A DNA stretch of 64,000 nt from Pyrrhosoma nymphula (lineage: Eukaryota; Arthropoda; Insecta; Odonata; Coenagrionidae). Both the position numbers and the translations under genes were made by a program. The stretch covers positions 78,826,576 to 78,890,575 of the forward strand of contig OY754329.1 in assembly GCA_963573305.1 (NCBI GenBank), read 5' to 3'. Shown in pieces: positions 23,001-35,890 of the stretch. The notes beneath the pieces were generated by a model that was not told the DNA's origin, made no database searches, and saw only the letters and a program-made list of their open reading frames with translations. Within the stretch, counting starts at the first letter, position 1, and every line of letters begins with the position of its first letter.

Positions 23001-25610
23001 ACCAACGAAGCAAGTTTCTTCCATCTTGGTCTATCTACCCTATCTAAATTAGGCAATGTATAATTTTGGTCTCATCATAGTCCTCAATTTAATTCATCAA
23101 TGACTATCCGGACTAGGACTTTCGACTGGTTGGTCATGCCTTAATGTACTCAAAAGCAGTATGCCCTCTCAATATTCCTCACAATACTATTTATTTGAAG
23201 AATTTTAGTAGAAGAGAAGAGAGACTTTCGAAACCTAGAGCTGAAAATGAATGACGCAGATCAAATGAACGAACGGAATCAGAAACGAGAAGATTCACAA
23301 TAGAACAGGAAAAATTGACACAAGAATAAAAAAAGATCCAGATAGACGTTGAGGAATATTGTTTTTTACAATTTTAACATCGCGGAATGAATCCCGAAAA
23401 AAGAAAGAGTCAACACTACATCCGCGGAAGCCTACGAGCTATTAGAATGCCTTCAATCAAACAATCACGGGATTGAATGACTGATGATAATGCCTATTTG
23501 CTCCAACAATGTCTTCTATCAGTTCCTCATACCTTATGTTCCTCCTTAAGGCCGTCTAAAATTCCAATTTCCTTCCTTCATCTTCCAGCGCCAACCCACG
23601 TTTTCCCTCTAAATCCCTCTGCAATCCTGGTTGGTTGGTCATTTGGGGAGGTGATAGAAAACTACATACTTTAAGGATGATAACGTAACATTGTTGAGAA
23701 ACAATGGACCTCCTCGGTAACGATTCAAGTCTCGCACGAGTCGTACTTCGTGAACCAGCTCTGGGATCATACAATCCTGATACGCATACGAGTACTTGTG
23801 AGGTGATATCTCGGGCTCTGAGAAGATAATCCGGTGATTAACGATGCATGGTAAGCAAAATTCTACATCGGATGATGCGGCTATGTGTGGCGTCCACCTT
23901 CCATAACGAAAAATCTACATAAATATAATGGCTTTGTGTTTTAATTCGCATTACCTTCTGGGTTAGTTAGTTATTTTTGGAGGCGACCAACAACTGAGTT
24001 AATTAGTATCATCAGTTGTTCGTTTTCTTCAACTTCTTCTTCTTTTCACCCGGTGTTCCACGAAAATATTTTTTGTAAATTTATTCATGAATAATTCATG
24101 AAAATTCTCAGACTCGTACTGCGTATGCAAATGCTCATATTCTGTGAATTTCTGTAAATTAGATTACTCTGTAAATTATTGAAGAGACACGACAAATGAT
24201 TGGTTTTAAGTCGTGCAAGCGCTTTGACCATTCCCTTGGCAGAGACCAGGTACTCAAAACTTCTTCTCGAAGAAAACGACAATTGAGTACGCAATCTATA
24301 CCAACAGTTGAAATATGATAAAAAAGTCAGTGTTATACACATCGTATATATGAGCGAATTGTTGATATTCAATGATGGCAAAAGCAGTATTATGTTGTGC
24401 AAAAATCTATTGCTAAATCCCCTGCTGAAAATTGATCAATAAATCATGCATTATATTATTATGGAACTGCTACGTTTGTAGTTCTATGTGCATTATCGTA
24501 AGCTAGTATGCTTGCTCAATCAGTTGGTACTTCAGGCTATAATCATTTCCTTGCGTAATTACTACACTTAGACTCGTAGACATTGAGGAAAACTCTTCGC
24601 TATTTGTTCTTTTCGTAAAAATTATGCGATGATTCCGTACTATAATAATACCACACTATAGATATCCCCACAACAAAACATCCTCGTTCAGGCCGTCAGC
24701 CGATCAGGGGCGAATTAATGAATTTTTCCTGCACGCGTGTCATCGATGTATCTACACGATAAGTTTTACTGCGGGGGAAGTGCTTTATATATTAGTCTTT
24801 TGTGGCCCGTTTCATCAATTATCGCCTCACCACCAAGTTAGTTTGGACCATCAAACTCCGCCTGCGGCAGATTAAGGGTGGACTGAGCACCCAAGCCGTT
24901 GTCTCTAACGGTACCAGACCCGGATAACGATGGAGGTTGGTAGACCGAGTTAGCAGTCTAACCATCGCAATTGACAGAAAATTCAAAGTACAAGTTATAA
25001 GCCTCAGAATAGGTTGGTTGGCGAGAGAAAGATTATCTGGGGAATGCATGAAGGATTGGGCGAACCTTAAGTGTCGGTATTAGCCTACTCTTAACGAAAT
25101 GCACCAAGGGGACCACAGATAAACGTCCTATCCGATGGACGGAGTACTGCACTTGAAGTATTTTGCACAAAGCGCCGCAATTAGTGATCGGGATTCCACA
25201 GAAAGAACTCCACCACTGCCACTGCGACTTTCAATCCCGGCCCTCGGGGCGAGAAGGCAACGCTAGACAGCACATCAACCTGATACATTCCACAATGTTC
25301 ATCACCTTTAATCACCAGTGCTGCCTACTCCAAATATCAGCCACTAACTTTTCCCTTTAACCTTTCTTCCCCCACTATCTTTAACAGCTACCACTTTGTG
25401 TTTGACGACACCCATTCAACACTTTCCTTGATAAATATTGCTAGGAGAATAATACCAGTTTGAGAAGATAATGTCAAAATGCATTCAATATGAAAGGGAT
25501 TATAAAGAGATAAAGAAATTTTAGAAGCCTAATTACCAAGGCTGGAAGTACATAATTGAAATTACTATCATAGAGGTTCAAAATCAGTGCCGCAAAGATA
25601 AATGTGTTGC
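20046..25610. other. No feature seen
   Basis: AT-rich DNA with isolated GC-richer patches (for example 24830-25260). I found no coding similarity or repeat boundary. Frames such as 20858-21049 (minus) and 24085-24402 (minus) have no recognisable motif. Confidence 0.5.
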
Positions 25611-25660
25611 ATGAGGATAATATGAAGACACAGTGATAAATGAGGATAATATGAAGACAC
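25611..25660 (+). repeat. Short tandem duplication
   Basis: ATGAGGATAATATGAAGACAC occurs at 25611-25631 and again at 25640-25660 in an otherwise unremarkable AT-rich stretch. Confidence 0.7.
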
Positions 25661-25894
25661 GGTGGGGTACTCCCGCAAAGAAAGCACATGAAGGTCGACT
25701 TGAGAAGAAAAAAAAATGGATAAATGATATCAGTAGCAAAAAATGAAAACAGAAAACTATCAATCAGGCCGAAAGAATGCTAGAAATTGTGGAGTAGGTT
25801 CGTAAATGATCTCATGCAACAAATAAGAGCTATAAAAGTTTAAGTTGGCAGATAAAGTAGCAATGGCGTAGATGAACACAGTTGAAGTCAGTGG

Positions 25895-26640
25895 GTGTTC
25901 TCGATAACGGGAAAGCATCAGCTCAATGGGATAGTATGTATAAAATTCGCATACGATATTGCAGTAGAATGGCTGATATTCGTACAACAAGTGAAGTAAA
26001 TCTATCTCAGGCTTACTTTTTGTTATTCAGGAGAAATGTTTTCAGGAAAGAGGAGGTTAAAAGTACTATTAATTTTGTTTTAATCTAAAAAGTAACAAAG
26101 ACAACACTGGACATGGTTAAAAGTATAGTAGAAGGCAAGGGCTGCTACGAAGGCAAAACTTAATCACCCAAAGGGGAAGTTGAGTGGTCGAAGCATTCGT
26201 AGTATTAAATAAAAATAAAAAAAACTAGAGTAAGTATGCAACAATTGGGTATTTTTGCAATTCTAATTGGATTTGGAAGTAGATTTCTGTTACTCCATGC
26301 GGTAGCCGGCAAATTGTAAGTAAAGGCACAGTTAAATCTAAAGGAATACTGGAAGGCTGGTGGCGCATTATGTAGCGCGCATCGATCACGTTGAATGTAA
26401 GCCAAGGAATTACATACAACAGGGAGAGCTAGGTAGGAATAGACATTCAAGCAGTTAATTGATTTTATCGAGTTCGCCATTGATGTAGCTGCAATGCGCA
26501 TAAGAGGAAATGGATATCAATGACAGTTAGATGCGTTACAGATCAGGATACACGTGAGTAAAGCGAGGGTAATTAGATTTTTGAGAAAAAGAAATGGAAG
26601 CGTAGCAAAAAAGAAAGAATGAAATCTCATACGTAGTAGC
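25895..26640 (+). pseudogene. Badly decayed LINE reverse transcriptase remnant
   Basis: Near 25915-25985 the plus strand reads ITGKHQLNGIVCIKFAYDIAV, resembling the RT catalytic block (IRFADDIAV) with the first Asp replaced by Tyr. Near 26460-26600 another frame reads FIEFAIDVAAM, then LDALQIRIHVSKARVIRF, resembling the block after FADD (LRIN-SKTKVM). Many stops and frame changes separate them. The two pieces may be one old copy or two. Recognition depends on short motifs only. Confidence 0.45.
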
Positions 26641-29600
26641 ACTCCACTAATTTCGATACTATTGGATAAGTGGTGGGAACAGGATTTTGGGCAACATTTT
26701 TGGGGCATTTCGGAATGCAGATACATAACAGATTGAATCAAGTTGGTGAAAGAAGAACCTCTGTGGAGAAAACTCAGGACGGGAGAACACCAAATTTTAG
26801 GTACCTACTTAGTTTAAGCAAGATATTTTTTCACATAACATTCCATGACTTGGATATCACTATAATGAGAAATATATAATATTTACAATTATAACAAAAA
26901 ATCAGCCACTTGCCACTATAAATGTTGAGTTATTTGCCAACAGAATACCGGGACTTTTACACGGAAATTAGTACGGGCATACACTCCAGAGAGACTACAT
27001 TTAAAAAGTGGGTGATTTATAACCAATAGATCTCGTCAGAATATTGCAGCGTGTAGTTTATAGCAATTCTTGACTAATTTCAAAAATAAATGAATTACTA
27101 ACTGCTGTAATTTCAGAGGATTGTAAGCAAATATTCGGTTTTCATCGTGCGGCGTGAAAAAAATGAGTTAAGTTATAGACATGCATATTTTGTAAATTGC
27201 TGAGAATTTCAGTCATTAAAAACAACATATCAGAAAAAACCACAAACGCACACAAAAACAATACTTGGAGTACTAAATAAATTTGCTGAAGAATTATTTC
27301 CAAATGACGTAAAATTATTTGCATTTTTATGTTTGAATGATTATTAGATGAGCATTTTACAATTACCATAGAGACAATCATCGTATGCACAGAATCCAAA
27401 TTAAAGGTACTTAGCTCCAATTTTCACCCAATTGACATAATATCACTTTCTCATCGAATACAAACTTCTTTGAATTTCTTACATGTTATCAGGAGTGCAT
27501 TTTATGAGGAATAAATGTTACAAAGTATGTGCAATGCAAACATGCATAATTTCTGTAATTCAGAGAGTATGAACGCGCTGCCATGAGATGGCAGCCACTG
27601 AGGGAAAGAAAGCGTTGACCCTCGTGTTCAAAGACCACCATGGTCGACCTCCTTGCAACCCCACTCCATTAAACGCTGCCTTCCTCACTCACCCGTCCAT
27701 TAGACACTCAATTAGGATAGGTGCACCCTTTAACTTAGGCTTCCACCACGCGGTGGCATTGAGGTTTTGACGTAACTGTCGCGCTGGAAGTTGACCTTTG
27801 GTCGGCTCCAGCGATTTAGCGTGGTCATCGACCTGCATTTTTGGGCTCCCTGCCAACAATTTATGAATCCCGGTGAGTCATTTGAGCCTGGATAAAGCAC
27901 ATAAAACAAGAGAATAAGTGCATATTTAGTTTCACTAATCGGCGAGCCTTTACGTTCACACCTTATGGGCTGGACCGATTGGGACATTTTTTACGGCCGT
28001 TCAATCCGCCGTCGAGATGAAGTGCCTCTTTTGTTTTGATCCTCCCAACGCATAGAGCTCGGCGTCGTTTCCGAACGGGAGGGGAATATAGATAGAAGGA
28101 TGGCGAGAAAGGCCTGTGGGTGCATAAATGTTATCGGGGTTGGCGTTCGAGCGAAATACGGCCTCCGAATAACCATTTAAACGGATAGCTTAACACTCAC
28201 CGCCACCGAGTAAAGGGCAGGCGCTTGTACTTAGGCCCTTGTTTGAAAATGAGCGGGTGGCAAGCGGTCCTCATCCAAAGCAATTGTGCGGTCGTAAAGG
28301 AGAGCCGTATTGCACACTTCTAAAAGGCCCATCGCTCCCGAACCGCGAAGCTTAATGTCCGACGTTTAGCGAGATTGGCATTTTTTTTAACGTCACAACC
28401 CATCTCCTGCCAGCTTTATAAAAGTGATGACATATTTACCGGCTTTGTAAACTGCAGAGGGCGATAACGCCAAGATAGGAGAGGCAGCGTATATGACCAA
28501 TTATCTATAATCCAACGAGTATTCTTTTTGCAAGACTATTTTTCTTGCGGTATTAAAGTATCAATCACCTCATTCGTCGCGAAATAGTTATGCTGTCATG
28601 AATTAGCGTTAAACCGGCTGTAAAACGTTATGTATCGCGATAAAATATTGGTGGGGAATTACATAATATCATTCTACTTATTACGAATCTAATCAGGCAA
28701 CGGCCTGCCATGATAGAAACATCCGTTCCCGATCAGTCATCGAAGTAAAGAATCTTTGGGCTCGGCTCCGTTGGAGGGGTGATCCTCCGTTTCGTCCGAG
28801 TACTGTTGCCCCTGTCTGCGCATAGCAAACAGTATGTACGAAATATGCTAAGTACGTTAAACAAAAATACTATCACTAAGAATCTAAGTAGATTACTATG
28901 GGCATTTTTCACAGTGCCTTGGTCTTCAAAAATACCACGAGTAAACCTCTGATACGTAGATACATTCCACATATAGGTTTCCATATAGGTAGGAAAATGA
29001 ATGAACATTTTCACTACATGTCCTTGCCTTTTGATTTCCACGTTCGTCGCTAGATAACACACGTACCTATTAAATATATTCGGAAAATATGCGTAATATA
29101 TAATCGTCATTAGACACTTCTGTATCCAAATATATTTCATAGATATGTTAAACATTAGCCATATTTTAATATTAAGATTCCATATAATTCTTTTGTTGAT
29201 CACTATGTTGAGTTCCTAAGAAATATTACATCTCAATACCCTTAACAAATGTTTGCATGTTTTCTTACCGAAATTCAATTTTATTAACATCAGAGAATGG
29301 TAGTTTTACTTTTCCAATTATTGATGGCTCCTAAATAATTGTAAATTAATATTACGTGCCAATGGGTCTCGGAAATATTTGAAAATTGTAACAACAAAAC
29401 TGGAATTTTAACCCCTTTAATTGAAGTATTTGGATATATTTAGTTCGTTGATTTTTTCTATGCTAATTTTGGTACCCTTAATAAAGTTTCTCCTGGGAGA
29501 GGAGGGGTCCTGTCCCGTTTTCCACCGCTTAAGGTCCATGTTCAAGCTTAGCCTACGCCTTACCCTCCGCTTTAGACTACGCTCACAGAAAATTGCCACT

Positions 29601-29850
29601 AGATGGAGAAAAATGTCGGATATAGTAGGCATCTACTCCACGTAAATCGTCACAGTGGTATTGCCATACAGATTACTCGATAGTGTTGGTTGTAACCGTT
29701 GCAACTACTACAATACTTCCTCACTACTTCAACTTCCATGATCTCTGAATGGATTTCCAACATTCAGGAAATAAGATACCTATGAAGTGAGTATTACAGC
29801 ATAACTAATCACCGATTGTATATTTACCACACATTTCGACTTTTATATTA
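26641..29850. other. No feature seen
   Basis: Mixed composition; 27590-28470 is GC-richer. The longest frame (28733-29203, minus, 156 residues) is a low-information AT-rich frame with no recognisable domain. No gene or element can be supported. Confidence 0.5.
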
Positions 29851-29851
29851 A

Positions 29852-31994
29852 ACGAGCGGAAGGTACCCGTTTAAGTTCAACGGGTGTACAAAACATTAAA
29901 CTAATTTTATAAGAAAACCACAAAGCCTGAAGAAAAACTGTATGCGTGGTCATTTGAGGAGTTCGTAACCTAATCTGCATGTTTTGTTCGTTGTAGTAGA
30001 CACGCTGACCGTTTTCCAGGTGCACGGATAGATGAGTTACTATTGGTCCACTTTCATGCACGGGAAACCCTAAAATCGGCCATGCAGACTCATTATTACT
30101 TAAATAGCAAAGGTTGATAGATGGTCACCTCGTCCCTACGGTTCTCTTGAGCAGTCTTCTGAGTTATTAACAGCTTGATCGCTTCCCTTGTGTACACACA
30201 TACATTTGCATTCCATGACTTAATTCAGTTGCACTATTCAACGTTGATAGGTGCGTTGAGTATCTTAATCAGGATTGGACAGAAGGGTACAATCCAGCGG
30301 TTGACAACGTCAAGAGGAGTAATGGCAGCAGAAGCTATGTTTATTTAACCTATGAATCCTCCATCACCCGGACTGCGCCTTCGGCATAGCCTTAATCATT
30401 GGTTTCGGTTACTAAATAAAAAATCTATGGTGGTTCTTAGTGCACTTGTTGATTTTCATGCACGGATGTCGTTAATTGCGCAGAATTTCCGTTCTTCTTT
30501 CGGGTAAGAAGCATGTAGTGACGTCATTATAATTTCCGTCATCTTAAAATAGATTGAAGGTTCGAAACTGATGGGTCTGTATTTGAACCAGATTTAGAGC
30601 TGGTTACCCGTCCGTATGTTGGGTAAGGATGAAATTTGTGCGGATATTAGCGTAACCCGAGAAACACCACGGGGAGATTCTCATGAGATCGCTGGTGGGC
30701 ATGTCTTTGACTATCCAAGTCTAACCTTTGTCGTTTTGCATCCAAGGGCTCATTTTCTCGCCAATAAGACATTCATTCTGTTTTAGAAGATTTTTTCGAA
30801 AGGTTGCTCTTTTTTCTATTAGGCATGTTGATGGATATATTTTTAAGTCCAAGGAACGGAAACGCAGCGGCAAGTGAGAGTCTAGAATAGGCAACTCGAT
30901 GATTGAGTGAATATACCTAAATTAACTGCACTATAACACTTTTAAACATATAAATAACTCATGACGTTAATGATGTGGGAATTGGTCTAAAAAACAGTTC
31001 GCAATCGTAATGAGAGGCAGACGGTTTCACTACGTGTAATACATCTGTGTATTAAACGATAATAAACAACGCCGTGTTTGTTGTAGCAACAGAGGCATTA
31101 TTACCATTGACATTCGCTGCACGAAAATATTCTTGCACATTTAATTAAGTGTGTATTCTATTAATTTCTTTATGTGTAACGTTTACTTCGTAAGTATTCT
31201 CTCATATACCCCTTTGAGAGCTACTTTGAGAATAGACGTTGAAGAGTATACTTGTTAAATATGCATTGAATTTATCGATTACCCCCCGAAGCAATCTATC
31301 ATGGGAGCCTTGGGACTCTGGGCTCTTCTTATACGGATTTTCTTTCTACGTACTATCATGGGCCTGCAGGAAAGCGTGATATTTAAATGCTAGAGGCGTG
31401 AATATTCTATCTGAAAATCAAATCTCTGGTTGTCAAGGAAATATGTTATTGTTGATTTCAGAGAACAAAGTGAGATTTTTCAACTGAGAAAAAAATTGAT
31501 TGAAAAAATTAGAAATTATATTTATTCAGCCATACGATAAAAAAAATTCCAGCCCTATATCTTGAGTGAAAGTCCTTTAAAAAAGCAAAAAAATGAAACC
31601 TCTGCACCGAATACAATGCTTAGCATGGACCACCAGCGGGGACCTTCGGGGGATTTTGGTGGCCCTTAGGCTTTTTAATATAGCATATGATACAACCAGA
31701 TATTTATTCTATCTACATGCCAAATTTCAGCTCCATCTGTCAAGTAGTCTTTGCGTGATGGAGCAAGAGACAGACAAAAACCATTACATTTTTATAGATT
31801 AGTAAGGATCACACCCCTAGCCCTGTAAAAAAGGGGATTTGGTTAATTGAACCCTACAGGATTTGTTGTCTACCAGTAGCGAACCTGTGTTCCAAATTTC
31901 ATTAAAATCGGTCTCGTGGCTTAGGAGGAGATGTGGATTATACCCATATACATATATACATACATACATTTAATTATATATATATTAAGATTAT
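29852..31994 (-). mobile_element. Unclassified element, left copy (inverted)
   Basis: About 2.1 kb that reappears in inverse orientation at 41107-43305. The two copies align end to end with scattered substitutions and small indels, roughly one difference per ten bases in the segment near 31280-31350. In element orientation (minus here) one end is ATAATCTT..TATATATA followed by a CATA/TATG-type microsatellite. The other end carries an imperfect palindrome, CCCGTTgaacttaaACGGG, about 11 nt before the boundary CGCTCGT. There are no terminal inverted repeats and no coding capacity. An end palindrome without TIRs recalls non-autonomous Helitron/Helentron elements, but that is a guess. Confidence 0.7.
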
Positions 31995-33262
31995 AAAAAT
32001 AAAAATATTTAATTTTTGTATTTTTAGAACGCTCTAATTCTTGTACATTGTAATTAACACCGGGAGTATCCTTGTTCTATTCCACCATACAAAAGCGGAT
32101 AATGAGGATAAAAATTTGATGGTATCTTTTCAAAGCAAAATCGAAGGAAGATAGCGGCAATAAAATAGGCGAAAGACATTATTACAGAAATGCGAGATAT
32201 GCTACGGAAATAAACAAAAGCGGAGGAATTGTGAATCATTCAGGGAAAAAATTAAACTTCATTAAAGTAAGCACCTGGATTTGTTGAGTTGTGACAAAAG
32301 AGGCAATTTTTATGTAGCCAGGTATCGAAAAACAAATTACAACTTCAGCTGTCATGAAAGGAGTTGAAAAGCATGATTGTGCTGAAACTGAAAAAAACAT
32401 CTTTTAGCAGATGGACAGCGACATTCAATGGCCCAATGATAACCCCATAACACAAGGGGAAATCCCCTAGAAATAATTGAAGGTATTCATCGTGATAACA
32501 TGCAGACTACCGCAATTAATCTCATTCAATTATGGATAATTTCAATTTCCCATCCGACTTCCGGGTTCATTGACTTGTGGGACACTGGAGTACTCACGCA
32601 ATGGATCATGAATAGTGAATGGCTCAACGAAAAAATCGCAGGTCTGAATCGAAAAATTCGATTTTAAAAATGAAATCACGCGGGTATATTATAACACCAA
32701 AACGCATTAAGTATGCATGGGCACAAAAGCTCTGCCTCAAACACGTGAGACCACAAGGAATACAATGACTTTGTTCCAAAAATAAAACACGAGAATCGCC
32801 AGCTAGTCATTGTCATTCATAATACCGAGTTTCTATAGACTGCGATTCGTTCAACTCTGGAGCCCACAGATCTCAGGAGAAGTCCAGCGCCCTTCATAAT
32901 GACTAACTAAATCTCCCGGAGGATATAGAATGTTGAATGAAATAATACTGTTGACCCTTGATAAACTTTCATCAATATGCAAGAATAAAATGCGTTTAAA
33001 AAATGAAAAAGTGAAGTATCCACTAAAATAAGCAATTCTAAAACATGGAGGATGCAAAGTTTATAGGCGATAATTTCAGCATAACGCACGGTAGCCATTA
33101 AAATGAAAAGTACCATACAAATAATGTAACCAAACCCGAGTAATTATGGACATTTACGGAGAAAATGTAACTTGAAATTATCCCAAATGTACATTTAAAG
33201 CACAAATCGATCTAATAAACTTGAGTGGATCCGTCCATCGCTGAGATACCTATGCACTTCCT
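31995..33262. other. No feature seen
   Basis: AT-rich sequence between the left element copy and a LINE scrap, with nothing recognisable. Confidence 0.5.
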
Positions 33263-33435
33263 TCTGCAAAATGGATCAGATTAAGAAGAGGCAAATTAGG
33301 TGGTGGGAAGCTAAGAGGGGAGAAGGTACGCTTGATGCTGTGATTGAGGATAGGATACTTAGTAAGCGAGGAAGGTGAGGGAAGATATTAGGTTTTACAG
33401 ACTGGATGAAGAAGGGTGGGACGTCTGCTGATATG
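33263..33435 (+). pseudogene. LINE ORF2 C-terminal remnant
   Basis: The plus strand reads MDQIKKRQIRWW, GEGTLDAVIEDRILSKRGR, a stop, then GKILGFTDWMKKG. This matches the post-catalytic tail of insect LINE polymerases (RRL/RQ-R, RGEGLL-AVIEG, GKRGRGR, then DWMKKG-like). It has one in-frame stop and is isolated. Confidence 0.65.
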
Positions 33436-33989
33436 AATAAAGAAATTTTATTGATAGTTAGGACGTCTATATTCACACAATTCCAATGTGTAGACCTCAT
33501 GAATTTCTCTGACTCATACGTGTTAAAAATTAATTAGGATACATATAAATCAATATTAATTATTTCACTTCCAAAATTACTACCTCCCCAAACTCATTAC
33601 ATTCCTCCTTAACGAAGACACGTTTAATTAAAGACTATCATCATAATTTCATTTGTTATAGGGTATTATTAGCAATAAAAATAAACAGATAACAAATAAT
33701 GAGGTATTTTTTTATGTAAGGAGAACAGGTAAACCAAATGAAGGCAATGAAAACATTACTTTCATACGATTACGCTGAGTCACTTGAACTAACAAGTGAA
33801 GCAAAAAAACTTCGCTTCGTAATGTTAAATTTTGCTTTAACCCTCATAAATTCATAACGATATCTGGATTCATATCAGTCAATCCATACGAGCATAAAAC
33901 GCTTAAATCTCGGGGATGAAATAACTGTTGTTTCCCATCATTTTCCGTTTTGAGTCCGCAAAACCACAAGGCCAATATCGAGTCGAAAG

Positions 33990-35050
33990 CATGCATTAGA
34001 AATATCTTCTTTTATCTTCTTCCTCTCTCGTCACGGAGCGTATAATCTACGTCCTCAATCGGGTCGACTCCGAAATCGGTCCCCTTTTCAAACGCGATAA
34101 AACCAAACCAAAATCCCGGCTGGCATCCGAAATCCATTTCCGCGCGAAACGACTCGCCTCCAGGCACCTACGCGGATCTCTCGCCTCCTCCAACGCACAC
34201 CGACTAAGAACGCCCACACTTGGATGGAATCAAAACGCGCCGACACACAGAGCAAGCTAGCTAGCTGTTGGGAAAGTGGATGTTTCCGAATCATGCGCTC
34301 GTCCCTGCAACACGAGGCGCGAAGCGAGTTTTGGAGGTAGGAAATCGTGTAGGAGGGGGGGGAGCTGACCTGGCGGGCAAACCCTTGGAGGCATTGGAAG
34401 GCTATATCACACACTGCAACCGACGCCTGGCTTTCAGATTGGGAGATCGGATCCGGGAGTTACGGCATCGGGTGCGGGAATCGAGGGAGGCGAAAGTGCT
34501 TTCGCCCATGGGAACCCTAATTGGATCAAATGCGTCGGGACGTCGTCGAGCAGACCAGATTCCGTGGATTTCTGGGAATTCCAACATGGCCGCGGGACCC
34601 ACAGGGAAGGAGGAGAACGCCAAAGCAATGGAAAATGGGGGGGGGTTTGCTTTGCTGTTGGAAGATCCGAGAGAAAGTGGGGAGAGGGGAGGAAAATCGG
34701 CGGGAAAACAGAAACAAGAGGTGATGATGACCTACAGGGGACGCCGCGAGCGGTCAATTCGCAAAAATATCCCCGGCTGTACACCGCCCTGTCACCCCGA
34801 CCCCACTCCCTTTATCGCGTCTCGTTTCAACGGTTACGGATCAAAAGAAGCACGACGAGAACGTCGACCTTTCTATGTGTACGGAGCCAAGGTTGCTCTC
34901 CCGCAGGCAAAGTGCCGCTCTTAAGTGCAAAGAGCTGGTTTAGTGTTGGGCCATTGGCTCCAAAGACAAAACGGCCCTTGACACCTTGATATTTTAGCAG
35001 CATCAATCCTATACGTTTTGACAAGCTCGGAACTCCCTTATACACGATCT
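33990..35050. other. GC-richer pocket of unknown role
   Basis: A CpG-containing stretch in AT-rich surroundings. Overlapping frames occur on both strands, the longest 34268-34924 plus (218 residues). Its translation (Arg/Gly-rich, no motif) is equally open in other frames, as expected for GC-rich noncoding DNA. It could be a 5' exon or regulatory region, or an old repeat. I do not call a gene. Confidence 0.3.
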
Positions 35051-35354
35051 ATTCATGCTTTTGCCTTGTGAATAAATAGATTATGGTAAGTTTGGTCAAA
35101 ACTCGAGTCATTACTGAAAAGTAGGTCATAGTGAAGAGATGATACATATCATATTGTCCATTAGTAACAAGTTATTTCTGAGTTACGACCATGATTTAGT
35201 AGATAGTCTTTTATGAAATACCTACATAGTTGTATTGGACTCGATAAAAATGAATGCAGTGCTAGTTATCACGAAAACCAATGCCTCTTTATGCATAGCT
35301 ACATTCACAATGCTTTATCAGTAATTGGGTAAGAATGGATGTTATCAGGGGCAC

Positions 35355-35530
35355 AACAACGGAGGGGGGGAGGTGTAGGGGGGCATCCCCCCCCCCCAAA
35401 GCACGAGGTCTAGCTAATGGACACGGCCCGATTTGCAAAATCTCTCCCCCCCCCCATCCCCCGATTAGCTAGCTTATACAGATTTTTCAATGAGTTTCCC
35501 CCCCCCCCCCTGCACGATTCGGGGGGTTGT
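35355..35530. repeat. G and C homopolymer tracts
   Basis: G runs near 35363-35382 and three C runs (near 35388-35397, 35446-35455, 35500-35510), spaced about 50 bp apart, followed by a G run at 35521-35526. They could form G-quadruplex or hairpin structures. Confidence 0.75.
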
Positions 35531-35740
35531 TATCACTTAAAATGTCATTCTGAATTACTGTTTCAAATATTATTATAGAATCTAAAGAGCAAAAAAGCGG
35601 CAGCAAAAAGTCAGCATCGATTTCACATAAAAAATAAACCTTGAATTTTCACTAGATATAGTCTCATAAGTTGATCTTCCTGAGCGAAATTCTTTGTTAA
35701 ACTGATGATCTCAGGCCTGACCACATGGAAATTATGGATA

Positions 35741-35890
35741 TCCATGATGAGAAAACCACCTTTGTTAATTCCACAAACTTTCTTACGCTGGCACGACGCG
35801 CGTTTCAGTATGCCACAGTGTGGTGAAACGCGCGTCGTGCCAGCGTAAGAAAGTTTGTGGAATTAACAAAGGTGGTTTTCTCATCATGGA
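35741..35890. mobile_element. Perfect 67-bp-arm hairpin with hammerhead-like PLE terminus
   Basis: 35741-35807 and 35824-35890 are exact inverted copies with a 16-bp spacer. At the apex the plus strand reads CCACAGTGTGG, T, then GAAACGCGCGTC. The last part fits the hammerhead 3' half: GAAA, a 3-bp stem III (ACG/CGT around a 2-nt loop) and a GTC cleavage triplet. The CTGANGA half is missing at the inverted junction. Exact arms mean the structure is young or kept identical. Assignment to PLE termini is by resemblance to the other loci. Confidence 0.7.

Noticed and set aside
28733..29203. 156-residue minus-strand open frame as a gene
   Set aside because: Composition-driven AT-rich frame with no recognisable motif.
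34268..34924. 218-residue open frame as a gene
   Set aside because: GC-rich stretch with several overlapping open frames on both strands, no domain motif, and no supporting gene structure.
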